Source of the DNA: JBNJGB01 sp051747385
GTDB taxonomy: Bacteria; Myxococcota_A; UBA9042; PHBI01; JACKFB01
NCBI GenBank assembly: GCA_051747385.1
Contig: JBNJGB010000015.1
Span: 78,662-142,661, forward strand
DNA length: 64,000 bases
Direction: 5' to 3'
Shown here: in pieces, positions 18,155 to 26,477 of the stretch
Layout: every line of letters starts with the position of its first letter
Numbering within the stretch: the first letter of the stretch is position 1
The notes under the pieces: generated by a model
Told to the model about the DNA's origin: nothing
What the model saw: the letters and a program-made list of their open reading frames with translations, nothing else
The model's database searches: none
Made by a program: the position numbers and the translations under genes

Positions 18155-18746
18155 TCAGTCCCCCTTCGGATGATCCACGTCCGGCGAGCCCTCGGTCACG
18201 TCCACCTGCGTCGGCTCGGGCTCGCCAGCCGGCTCGTTGTCCGCGAGCTGGTGGATGCGCGTCCCGAGCGCCCGGTACAGGTGCGTCACCGTGCCCACGT
18301 CCACGGGCTCGGCCGAGATCACCCGCGACAGCCTGTCCGAGGCCGCGCGGACCCGGTCCTCGATGGCCCGGGGATCGACGCCGACGGCGTCCGCCAGCTC
18401 CCAGGGCTCCAGCCCGTCGATGACCACGTTGCTGAAGTCGCGCCGCATCTCCCGGGGGAGCTGGAGCAGCGCGCTGGTCAGGACCTTCCGCGCCTCCGCG
18501 TCGGCGACCACCTGCTCGGGCTCCCACGGCTGCTCCGAGGGCAGGATGTCCTGCAGGGTGAGGTCCTCCCGGGGCATCCACCAGTCGAGGACCTCCTCGC
18601 CGAGCCAGGACACGGCCAACCGCGGCGGGACCTTGGGGACGTGGACGTCCGTGGACGTCGTGCTCTCGCGTGAGGACGCGACCCTCGCAGGCCGGATCGA
18701 GGGCGGCGTCGACGAGGCCCTCGGCGAGGGTCGGCGCGGTGATCAC
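18155..18746 (-). pseudogene. Regulator-like gene frameshifted by a 10-base tandem duplication
   Basis: A GTG at 18746 has GAGGAGA seven bases upstream and starts VITAPTLAEGLVDAALDP. The frame is lost at 18640-18659, where CGTGGACGTC is repeated exactly in tandem. Removing one copy joins ...TREHDVH to VPKVPPRLAVSWLGEE and gives one 193-residue protein ending at 18155. As it stands, only a 154-residue downstream piece from a TTG at 18619 is open. The middle (LPREMRRDFSNVVIDGLE, PWELADAVGVDPRAIEDRV) resembles sigma-70 region 4 or a related helix-turn-helix, which is inference. It may be a pseudogene, a phase-variable gene or an assembly error. Confidence 0.7.
18640..18659. repeat. 10-base tandem duplication inside a gene
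   Basis: CGTGGACGTC occurs twice with no spacer, at 18640-18649 and 18650-18659. Deleting one unit restores a continuous frame in the surrounding minus-strand gene. Confidence 0.95.
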
Positions 18747-18766
18747 GTGTAGCTCTCCTCGGCCCG

Positions 18767-19555
18767 TCAGATCAGGCGGCGTACGCGGGCCTCCACCCAG
18801 AGGAGGTGCAGGGCCTCGGCCGCGCGCATCGGCAGCCGGTGGGCGACGAAGTGTGAGACCTCCGTCATCGCGGGGTTGATCTCCACCGTGGGTGTGCCGC
18901 GCCGGGCGGCCGTGACCACCGGGTCGGCGATGTACGGGAATCCGCTGCTCGTCCCGATCACGAAGACCAGATCGAAGCCCCGCTTCAGCTCGGTGCGCAT
19001 CCGCAGGAGGCGGTCGTCGGGCAGCATCTCCCCGAACAGGACCACGTCGGGCCGGATCACCGCGTCGCACTCGGGGCAGCGTGGCACCTCGTCCAGGTGC
19101 GCGTAGTCCTTCACGCGCTCTCGCCAGCCACACTCGGGGCAGAACAGCGTCCGCACGTCGCCGTGGAGGTCGATGACCTCCCGCGCCCCGGCCTCCTGGT
19201 GCAGGGCGTCCACGTTCTGCGTGAGCGTGACGACGCGGGGCAGGGCCGCCTCCACCTCCGCGATGACCCGGTGTCCCCGGTTCGGTGAGGCGCCGCGGCA
19301 GGCCTGCTCGATCTCCCGGATCTTCCGCCAGGTGATCTCCGGGCGGGCCCGCATCATGGCGCCGCTCAGGACCTCCTCGACCGCGAAGCCCTCCTCCGTG
19401 ATCCCGCCCTCGTACAAGCCGCCGACCCCTCGGTAGGTGGGCAGCCCGGAGTCCGCCGAGATCCCGGCCCCGGTGATGAAGAGCACGTTGCGGGCGTCGG
19501 CCAGAAGCTGCCCCACGCGCCGGATCGTCTCCTCGGTCTCCGTCATCGGCGTCAT
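18767..19555 (-). CDS. Sir2-family NAD-dependent protein deacylase
   Basis: The protein has 262 residues from the ATG at 19555, which has GAGGAGG nine bases upstream; the longer frame to 19660 runs into an inverted-repeat element. The NAD-binding motifs FITGAGISADSGLPTYRG and LTQNVDALHQEAG are followed by the catalytic His in DLHGD, then two CPEC pairs forming the structural zinc site, then PDVVLFGEMLP and VIGTSSGFPYIA. All key sirtuin residues are present. Substrates are acyl-lysines. It lies just upstream of the frameshifted regulator-like gene on the same strand. Confidence 0.95.
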   Translation of the reverse strand: MTPMTETEETIRRVGQLLADARNVLFITGAGISADSGLPTYRGVGGLYEGGITEEGFAVEEVLSGAMMRARPEITWRKIREIEQACRGASPNRGHRVIAEVEAALPRVVTLTQNVDALHQEAGAREVIDLHGDVRTLFCPECGWRERVKDYAHLDEVPRCPECDAVIRPDVVLFGEMLPDDRLLRMRTELKRGFDLVFVIGTSSGFPYIADPVVTAARRGTPTVEINPAMTEVSHFVAHRLPMRAAEALHLLWVEARVRRLI

Positions 19556-19624
19556 CCGGTTGGACCTCCTCGTCGCGGGCCCCTTCCTACCACGATCGCG
19601 CCGCGACGCCATCCCGGCGGTGCA

Positions 19625-19804
19625 GCCCCAAATCCGCCGCCTGTTCCGGCATTCGCCCACCGATTCGGGCCCATCTGCGGCGTCATCGTCACCGATTCGT
19701 ACTCGCAGTAGCTCGCTACGGCTCCGCGCGAATCGGCAACGCTTCCTTGCACCTGGACCCGCCTCGGCGCGCTCGGTGCTCGGCCCAAACGGCGGATTTG
19801 GGGC
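19625..19804. mobile_element. 180-base element with 15-base terminal inverted repeats
   Basis: GCCCCAAATCCGCCG at 19625-19639 is the perfect inverse of 19790-19804. An inner inverted pair CCGATTCG (19692-19699) and CGAATCGG (19729-19736) could fold a second hairpin. No ORF fits it. It lies between the cytochrome gene stop and the sirtuin start. This could be a small non-autonomous element or a structured RNA. No target-site duplication was confirmed. Confidence 0.6.
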
Positions 19805-19814
19805 AGGTCGAGCC

Positions 19815-21650
19815 TCAGAGGGTCTTCAGGTAGGCCACCAGGTCGGCACGCTCCGAGGCGTCAAACCGGGGCTCCCCGTCGTCGTCGACGAGCCAGTCGT
19901 CGTGCCCCCGGTTGGACAGCCCGGGGAGCGTCGTGTCGTAGCGGGCGTGCGGATCGTCCCTCCAGCCCTCCGGGACCGCGTCGCCGACGGGGAAGCCGAC
20001 GCAGCCCATGTCGAAGTCGGTCTCCGGGTCGTCGGCGGGGCCCATCCAGAAGACCTCCGGCCGGTGGGACGCGGGCAGCAGCATGTCGCACAGGGTGGGC
20101 ACGCTCTGGTTGTGCAGGTAGGGATAACGGGCCCAGATCCCGTTCAGGGGCGGCGGGACGTAGCCGTCCTGCACCTCCACCACGGTCCCCATCCACTGTG
20201 AGATGGCCAGGTCGTTCAGGCGGTCGGTGAAGGCGGCCATGCCCTGGGCGCGCTGGGGATCCGTCCCCACGTCCACGACCGGGGTCCGCCGGTGGTATCG
20301 CACGCGCGTCGTCGCCAGGAGATCCGCGCGGGTCCGCGTGTCCGCGTCCGGGGCGTCCCAGCCCTTCTCGTACGTCCCGTGGCAGGGCGTGCAGGTCGCC
20401 TCGAACAGATCCTGGCCCCGCTTCGCCGCCTCCAGGTCGATGCTCTCCGCGCCGAACCAGTCCGCCCAGCGCGGCGCCGACGTGGCGAACACCGCGGCCG
20501 TCAGCTCCTCGACCACGCGCCGGTTGTCCCGGAGCCAGTCCTCCAGCTCCCGCAGGTCCGTCCCCCGGCCCAGCTCGTTCCACAGGAAGTTCGTGAACAC
20601 CGGGTTCCCCGACACGATGGAGCCGTCCGACAGCCAGCGGGTCTTGTACTTGAGCGTCCACCACACGGCCGGCTTGCTGTCGGCCACCATGGCCTCCAGC
20701 GGGTTGTCCCTCGGGTGGGCCTCCAGCTCCTCGCTCCGGGTGGCGTACGGATCCTCCCCGCGCCGCGACAGGCTCAGGGCCACCTGCGCGAGGGACGTGT
20801 CCAGCCCGATCACCTGCGGCTCCCGGCTGCCCACGGCCTCCAGGCTGTCCTGGGAACGCAGGAACATCTCGATCTCGTCGGCGTTCGCGTCCGTGATGTC
20901 GGCGAAGACCTCCGGCGTGAGCGTCGGGAAGAAGCTCCGCGCCAGGTGGAAGAACTCGTTGGCCCGCGCGTGGCGGTTCGTCAGGCCCACGACCGTCCGC
21001 CCGAACAGCTCCGCGGTGTGGCACGTGGCGCAGGAAAACGACAGGGCCTCGCCCCGCGACGTCTGCACGCGCCCGTGGCCCAGGTAGTCGCCCGGTTCGA
21101 CGCCCTCCGGCCAGGGCACGCCCGGCATGGCCTCGCCGCCGTCGGCCTGCGCGAGGCCCAGCCACTCGTACATCTCCACGGTGGTGCCGAACCCGAGCAC
21201 CCGGCGCGTGAGGTCCTGGATGTCCAGCGTCTCCTCTTCGGTGGCCTCGGGATCCAGCATCCGCCGCAGCGGCTGCCAGGGCAGGAGCACCCCGGACACG
21301 TCGATGGGCCACGCCAGCGTGTGCCCGATCCCCCGGGAGGCCACCTCCGGCAGCGCCCCCCCGAGCCCGTAGATGTCGGCCCGGTCGCCCCCCTCGGGGA
21401 TGGTGGCCTCGCGGCTCCAGTCGACGGACAGGCGATCGCAGAAGCCGTCGCCGTCCGCGTCCAGGCCGTCGTCGCAGCCGGGACCGGCCGGCTCGCAGGT
21501 GCCGTCCGGAGCCGCCTCGAAGCCCTCGTCGCACTCCGGCCGGGTCTCGCCGCCTCCGTCGTCGCAGGCGGCGAGCAGCAGGGCAGCGGCGAGGAACGGC
21601 GTGAGCCACCCGGGGGACACACGGGCGCGGAGGGGCGATGGCTTCGTCAA
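19815..21650 (-). CDS. Di-haem cytochrome c lipoprotein, RoxA/peroxidase-like
   Basis: This 611-residue exported redox protein starts at a TTG (21650) with GGGAGG seven bases upstream. The signal WLTPFLAAALLLAAC carries a lipobox, followed by a Cys/Asp-rich spacer (CDEGFEAAPDGTCEP). Two c-type haem sites are seen: CATCH near residue 220 and CTPCH near residue 430. The segment PPPLNGIWARYPYLHNQSVPTLCDML near the end is shared by di-haem peroxidase-like proteins and the rubber oxygenase RoxA group, which occur in myxobacteria. The actual substrate cannot be assigned. Confidence 0.85.
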   Translation of the reverse strand: MTKPSPLRARVSPGWLTPFLAAALLLAACDDGGGETRPECDEGFEAAPDGTCEPAGPGCDDGLDADGDGFCDRLSVDWSREATIPEGGDRADIYGLGGALPEVASRGIGHTLAWPIDVSGVLLPWQPLRRMLDPEATEEETLDIQDLTRRVLGFGTTVEMYEWLGLAQADGGEAMPGVPWPEGVEPGDYLGHGRVQTSRGEALSFSCATCHTAELFGRTVVGLTNRHARANEFFHLARSFFPTLTPEVFADITDANADEIEMFLRSQDSLEAVGSREPQVIGLDTSLAQVALSLSRRGEDPYATRSEELEAHPRDNPLEAMVADSKPAVWWTLKYKTRWLSDGSIVSGNPVFTNFLWNELGRGTDLRELEDWLRDNRRVVEELTAAVFATSAPRWADWFGAESIDLEAAKRGQDLFEATCTPCHGTYEKGWDAPDADTRTRADLLATTRVRYHRRTPVVDVGTDPQRAQGMAAFTDRLNDLAISQWMGTVVEVQDGYVPPPLNGIWARYPYLHNQSVPTLCDMLLPASHRPEVFWMGPADDPETDFDMGCVGFPVGDAVPEGWRDDPHARYDTTLPGLSNRGHDDWLVDDDGEPRFDASERADLVAYLKTL

Positions 21651-21737
21651 GGTCGGACCTCCCGGGGCGATACGGGAACGGACATCATGCCGCGTCCCGC
21701 CCGGGAGGGCCAGCGTGCCGCGGCGCGCACGAGCCGC

Positions 21738-22562
21738 TCAGGGCACGTACACCTGGTCGACCAGCACCAGCCGCGGAGGACGGCCCGGCTCCGACACGAA
21801 GACGTCCACCGCCCAGACGCCGCGTCCCAGCCCCACCGCCGTGTGAATCGTCGAGCGGCAGCGGCAGCCCGCGCAGGGCGTCCCGTGGAACGACTCGTAC
21901 ACCGTGACACCGCTCTCCGCGACGCGCGCCCGCGTGTCGGCCTCCAGGCAGCACGCGTGGTCCACCGCGTGGGTCACCACGGCGCCCGTCCCGTAGGCCG
22001 TCAGCCGCACCGGCCTGGGATCGAGGAGCCGTCGCTCCTCCGTCGGATGGCGCGCCTTCGCCTCGACACCCATGTCCGGGCTCGTCGCGCAGCCCTCGAC
22101 CCGGGAGGTCACCTCGCCGGGTCCGGTCGGCGGGCGGACGGCCGGCTGGAACCGCGGATCCCCGGTCCGTTGCGTGGCGAGGTAGTAGGGCGGATGGCCC
22201 CTCGGGCGGGCGGCCTCCTCCGCCTCGTCCGGGTCTACGCCGCGGACGACGGGCGCGCCCTCCAGGTCCGTGACCGGCGCCCGCCCGGCCGGAGCCTCGG
22301 GCGGAGCCACCTGGCGATCCGTGGGCTCGGCACCCCTCTCGGTGGCCGCCTCGCCGGGGCTCCTCCCGGGCGCCACGCGGTACTCAGACGGCGACGCGCC
22401 CTCCGGGGCCGTGGCCTCCCGGCTCGACGGGTCCACGCCCTGCGCGCCCTCGCGCGTCTGCGCACGGGCCCCGTCGCCCGGGTCCGCGGGGTTCGAGCAG
22501 GCGAGCAGCACCCACGCCGCCGCGATCGCGACGGCCGCGCTCCACGGCCTCCATGTGATCAT
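21738..22562 (-). CDS. Cys-rich lipoprotein of unknown function
   Basis: The protein has 274 residues from the ATG at 22562, chosen because WRPWSAAVAIAAAWVLLAC is a clear lipoprotein signal. A long Pro/Glu/Ala-rich disordered region follows (to about residue 180). The C-terminal ~90 residues are compact and Cys-rich: VDHACCLEAD, then FHGTPCAGCRCRSTIH, then a beta-rich ending. The CC...CxGCxC spacing suggests a disulfide-stabilised or metal-binding small domain, but I do not recognise it. It is divergent from the radical SAM gene. Confidence 0.75.
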   Translation of the reverse strand: MITWRPWSAAVAIAAAWVLLACSNPADPGDGARAQTREGAQGVDPSSREATAPEGASPSEYRVAPGRSPGEAATERGAEPTDRQVAPPEAPAGRAPVTDLEGAPVVRGVDPDEAEEAARPRGHPPYYLATQRTGDPRFQPAVRPPTGPGEVTSRVEGCATSPDMGVEAKARHPTEERRLLDPRPVRLTAYGTGAVVTHAVDHACCLEADTRARVAESGVTVYESFHGTPCAGCRCRSTIHTAVGLGRGVWAVDVFVSEPGRPPRLVLVDQVYVP

Positions 22563-22747
22563 GCTGCAATGGTAGACGGTCCCGGGGCCTGCCCGGAAGA
22601 CAGCGGCCGCGTGCCCGCCGGGGCAGGCCGGAGGCCCCGGTCGGCGGTGACTGCTCCTCGATTGACCCGCGGGAAGCGGGGCTTCTAGAGTCCGCACCGT
22701 AGCCCCTCGTCAGGGGCGCCCACCAGCCCAGGCTCGCCGCCCCCGCC

Positions 22748-24064
22748 ATGACGCCCGGAACCAACGCCCGCCGCTTCACGCCCTTCATGCCGACCCTCGA
22801 ACGCGAGGTGGAGGCGGCCCTGGGGCGCCTGCTCGGGACGCGCCCGATCCGGTGGCGGGATCACCACGGGCGGTCGTCGGACGATCCCCTCGCCGTGGTC
22901 GCCGAGATGCCGGGCGAGGCGGGGCTGGTCCTGCAGCTCGGCTCTGCGGGTCCGAGGGCCCGGGGGTGGTTCGTGGGGAAGCGGCTGACGCTGTCCTACC
23001 GGAAGCACGAGGACGAGGATCCCATGGCGACCCTGGCCGGCCGCAGCCAGCTCGCGGCCACCCTCCGGTGGGTCCGGCGCGCCGACGCCGACGAGGACGC
23101 GGTCGGCCGGCTCGCGGAGGCTCTCGCCGAGCGGCGTCGCTTCGCCCGGGTCGACGACTGGATGTACCGCGAGGTGAACCCGGGCGAGGCCCTGATCCGC
23201 CTGGGGTTCCGCTGCAACCAGAACTGCTGGTTCTGCTGGCAGGGCCGCGACTGGCCGGAGCCGCCGGCCGGGTGGTACGAGCGCTGGCTCGAGGAGATCG
23301 CCCCGCTGGGCTACGAGAAGGTCGGCTTCACGGGCGGGGAGCCTACGCTCCACCGGGCCCTCCCGGACCTGATCGCCCGGGCCCGCGACCTCGGCATGAA
23401 GCCGTGGATCCAGACGAACGCGGTGCTGCTGTCGAAGCCGAAGGTGCTCCGGCGCCTCGTCGACGCCGGCCTGTGGGCGCTGTTCGTATCATATCACAGC
23501 CCCGACCCGGAGACCTCCGACGCCATGACCCGGGCGCGGGGCACCCACGGGCGGACCGTGGAGGGCGTCCGGGCCGCCCTCGCCGCCGGCCTGGACGTGA
23601 CGATCAACTGCGTCGTGGAGCGCGCCAACTTCCGCCAGCTTCCCGACCACGCCGAGGACGTGCTGGCGCAGTTCGCGCGCCCCTTCCCGGACGCCCCGCC
23701 CCTGCGCGTCGTCTACTCCCACCCGGCCCCGTACTTCGACGCCGAGGACTATCGCCGCGGGGTCGTCCCGTGGCGGGAGGTGGGCCCGTTCCTCGCCGGC
23801 GCGGTGGAGCGGCTGTTGTCAGAGGGCCTCGCCGTGGACTGCTTCAGCCAGTGCGGCTTCCCCCTGTGCACCCTCCGGGACCGGCCGGGCCTCGTCGAGC
23901 GGCTCCTCGCCCACCAGCCCGTGGAGGACGCGTCGGACGCCGCCCAGGGCCGGGTCTTCGCCGACGCGTGCGGCTCGTGCGACCTCCGCTCGCGCTGTCC
24001 GGGCCTGCGGCGCGACTACGTCGAGGCGACCGGCGACTGGACCGTCCGCCCGTTCGGGCACTGA
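22748..24064 (+). CDS. Radical SAM protein with C-terminal Cys cluster
   Basis: This 438-residue cytoplasmic iron-sulfur enzyme has an N-terminal ~140-residue domain of unknown type, then the radical SAM motif CNQNCWFC (CxxxCxxC) near residue 158, GFTGGEPTLH as the SAM-binding GGE, and a TIM-barrel pattern. The tail DACGSCDLRSRCPGLRRDY and the upstream CFSQCGFPLC resemble SPASM/Twitch auxiliary-cluster ligands. Such enzymes often modify peptides, but no precursor peptide or export gene is visible beside it. The substrate is unknown. Confidence 0.9.
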   Translation: MTPGTNARRFTPFMPTLEREVEAALGRLLGTRPIRWRDHHGRSSDDPLAVVAEMPGEAGLVLQLGSAGPRARGWFVGKRLTLSYRKHEDEDPMATLAGRSQLAATLRWVRRADADEDAVGRLAEALAERRRFARVDDWMYREVNPGEALIRLGFRCNQNCWFCWQGRDWPEPPAGWYERWLEEIAPLGYEKVGFTGGEPTLHRALPDLIARARDLGMKPWIQTNAVLLSKPKVLRRLVDAGLWALFVSYHSPDPETSDAMTRARGTHGRTVEGVRAALAAGLDVTINCVVERANFRQLPDHAEDVLAQFARPFPDAPPLRVVYSHPAPYFDAEDYRRGVVPWREVGPFLAGAVERLLSEGLAVDCFSQCGFPLCTLRDRPGLVERLLAHQPVEDASDAAQGRVFADACGSCDLRSRCPGLRRDYVEATGDWTVRPFGH

Positions 24065-24119
24065 GCCCGTCGCCTCCGGGTCGGCATGACGAGGCGGCGC
24101 GCCGGACATACGCCGGACG

Positions 24120-24824
24120 CTACCCGTCCCCCTCGGGGGTCACGAGGCTCGAGATCTCGTCGCGGAGGCGGCGGGCGTGCTCGAAGAGGTCGCGGTCGGC
24201 CACGGGGCCGTCGCCCTCCTCGATCTCGGCGAGGGCCTTCTCGAGGGCGCTCAGGGCCCGCGCGAGGTGCTTGCGGGGGTTGGGCGGCTTCTTCTCGCGC
24301 AGGTGCTCCGGGATCGCCTCCTTGAACTCCCGGCGGAGCTGGTAGGGGGAGCGCTCGCCGCGGAGCGCGGCCTGCTTCAGCTCCTCGTAGGTGTCGCGGG
24401 GGATGCGCTCCTGCTCGTACTCCCGGTAGCCCTTCGCGAGCTGGCCGACGGTGTCGATGTCGGGGATCGGTCGCCGTGGCGGGGGTGGGGGCACCTCCTC
24501 GTCTCCCTCGGGCGCGGGCGTGGCAGGCGGCTCGAGGAGCTGGGGCGCCTCGCGGGACAGCCAGGCGAAGCCGTCGCGGAGCTTCCCGATCTCGGCCTTG
24601 CCGAGCTGGAGCTCGCTCCTGCAGTAGGTGTCGAGGCTCGCGTAGTCCCAGTCCTTCCAGAGGCGCTCCCGCGCGATCTCCTCCAGCTCGGCGGCCAGGT
24701 CGATCCAGCTGCCCTTGAAGTCCAGGGCGGCGCCGAGGGCGCGCCGGCGCGGCGAGTCCTCCTCCACGGTGCTCAGCAGGCGCGAGATGCGCTCGGTGGG
24801 GCTGAGCTGCTCCTGATCGTCCAC
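24120..24824 (-). CDS. Conserved helical protein of unknown function
   Basis: The protein has 234 residues from the GTG at 24824, which has GGGGAGG four bases upstream. The N-terminal half (ALDFKGSWIDLAAELEEIA, then WDYASLDTYCRSELQLG) looks like a small helical, possibly DNA-binding, domain. A Pro-rich linker (PPPPPRRPIPD) follows, then a charged helical C-terminus ending in LEKALAEIEEGD... No enzyme motif is seen. It is convergent with the radical SAM gene. Confidence 0.75.
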   Translation of the reverse strand: MDDQEQLSPTERISRLLSTVEEDSPRRRALGAALDFKGSWIDLAAELEEIARERLWKDWDYASLDTYCRSELQLGKAEIGKLRDGFAWLSREAPQLLEPPATPAPEGDEEVPPPPPRRPIPDIDTVGQLAKGYREYEQERIPRDTYEELKQAALRGERSPYQLRREFKEAIPEHLREKKPPNPRKHLARALSALEKALAEIEEGDGPVADRDLFEHARRLRDEISSLVTPEGDG

Positions 24825-24914
24825 GTGTCCTCCCCTGCGATGGCGGGCGCCCGGCATAGCCGGGGCGGGCAGGGGACGCAACTCAAACCCTCGGCGTCTC
24901 GCGAGAGCTGCGGG

Positions 24915-26159
24915 TCAGCCGTAGTCCTTCTCGTCCACGGCGTCGGCCTCGGCGGCGTCCGGCTCGGGATCGCGGGTGGCGCGCTTGCCGCGGCTCGTCT
25001 CGTACTCGGCGTACCACTCGCTGGCGGTGATGGCGGACATGATCTCGTTCGTGCCGGTCCAGATGCTCGCCAGGCGCAGGTCGCGGTGGATGCGCTCGAC
25101 GGGGTAGACGTTCGTGTAGCCGATACCGCCCATCACCTGCATGGCGTTGTGCGCGACCTTCTGGCAGCTCTCGGTGACGAACTTCTTCGTCTCGCTGATG
25201 AGGCGCCGCGTCCTCGCCGTGGGCAGCCCCCGGTCCACGGCCACCGCGGTCGTGTGGACCATGGAGCGGGAGGCGTCGAGGAGCATGGAGGCCTCGGCGA
25301 CCTGGAAGCTCACGCCCTGGAACCGGTTGACGGGGCGGCCGAACGCCTTGCGCCGCGAGGTGTAGTGGGTGGCGACCTCCAGGGCGGGGCGGGCCGCGCC
25401 GATGGTCATGGCGGCGGTGCCCAGGCGCTCGGGGATCATCATGGTGTCGAAGACGGCCACGCCCCGGTGGAGCTGCCCGAGGACGTTGTCCTTCGGGACC
25501 TTCACGTCCTTGAAGACGACGCGCGCCGTGCCGCCGCCCCGACAGCCCATGAGGCCATAGATGTACGGCGTCTCCACGCCCTCCGTGCGGTCCACGAGGA
25601 AGGCGGTGATGCCGTAGTGCGGGTCGTCGCTCTCCGCGGTGCGGGCGTAGACCAGGAAGTAGTCGGCCTCGGTGCCGCCGACGATGAAGCGCTTCTGGCC
25701 GTTGAGGACGAAGTGATCCCCCTTGTCCTCGGCCGTGGTGGCGGCCCCGAAGAAGTCGGAGCCGCCGCGGGGCTCGGTCAGGCACTCGGCGGCGAAGATC
25801 TCGCCGGCCAGGAGCGGCTTCACGTAGCGCGCCTTCTGATCGTCCGTGCCGTGGAGGATGACGGCGTCGCACACCAGCTCGGCGCCGACGCCGAAGACGC
25901 ACGCGAAGATGTAGCCGAGGGTGCCGACCTCCTCCATGACCATCGCGGTGGTCGCCCAGTCCATGTCGCGGCCGCCCCACTCCCTCGGGTAGCGGCAGCC
26001 CATCAGGTTGCGGCGGCCCGCCTCGCGCAGGAACTCCGTGGGGAACTGCACCTTCTCCGCGTCCATGTCGAGGATGAGCTGGCGCGGGATGGAGCGGACC
26101 AGGTCGCGGACCTCGTCGCGGAGGCTGCGCTGGGCGTCGTCGAGGAGGAAGTCGTACAT
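24915..26159 (-). CDS. Acyl-CoA dehydrogenase
   Basis: This 414-residue FAD flavoenzyme oxidises acyl-CoA to enoyl-CoA. The start is the ATG at 26159 (MYDFLLDDAQRSLRDE) with GGGAG upstream. Family motifs in order are AECLTEPRGGSDFF (FAD and substrate binding), FVLNGQKRFIVGGTEADYF, ERLGTAAMTIGAARPAL, RKAFGRPVNRFQGVSFQ, QVMGGIGYTN and IWTGTNEIM at the C-terminus. Length is standard. The last ~25 residues are an acidic Asp/Glu tail not typical of the family. No electron-transfer flavoprotein genes are adjacent. Confidence 0.95.
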   Translation of the reverse strand: MYDFLLDDAQRSLRDEVRDLVRSIPRQLILDMDAEKVQFPTEFLREAGRRNLMGCRYPREWGGRDMDWATTAMVMEEVGTLGYIFACVFGVGAELVCDAVILHGTDDQKARYVKPLLAGEIFAAECLTEPRGGSDFFGAATTAEDKGDHFVLNGQKRFIVGGTEADYFLVYARTAESDDPHYGITAFLVDRTEGVETPYIYGLMGCRGGGTARVVFKDVKVPKDNVLGQLHRGVAVFDTMMIPERLGTAAMTIGAARPALEVATHYTSRRKAFGRPVNRFQGVSFQVAEASMLLDASRSMVHTTAVAVDRGLPTARTRRLISETKKFVTESCQKVAHNAMQVMGGIGYTNVYPVERIHRDLRLASIWTGTNEIMSAITASEWYAEYETSRGKRATRDPEPDAAEADAVDEKDYG

Positions 26160-26381
26160 GGGGGAGGCTCCCTTTCGGGGCCCCGTGGCCGGCCCATCCG
26201 ACGCGTCGGGGCCTGACGGGACGGCCATAACACACGCGCGCCGGGCTGGCAGCCTCCGCCTGACGCTCGTGCGCCTGTGCGAAGGGCGCGGCCCCCGGGT
26301 CGAGGGCGGTGGTCGTGGGCCGCTCGACCCCGCGCCCACGGGCCGGTCACGCGTCGGGAATCAAGCCGCGGAGCGGTCTGC

Positions 26382-26409
26382 TTGAAAGGGGGCCGCCGCT
26401 TCGTAGAAT
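26382..26409 (+). promoter_or_regulatory. Sigma-70-type promoter of the giant surface gene
   Basis: TTGAAA at 26382-26387 and TAGAAT at 26404-26409 are separated by 16 bases, both one or two bases off consensus. This is unusually good for such GC-rich DNA. It lies about 70 bases before the GTG of the giant gene, in the 318-base divergent gap. Confidence 0.6.
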
Positions 26410-26477
26410 GGCCCCCGGGGTCAGAGAGGCCGTGCGCGCGAGAATCGCGCCGCGGAACTCTCCCAGGGGGTCGCATC

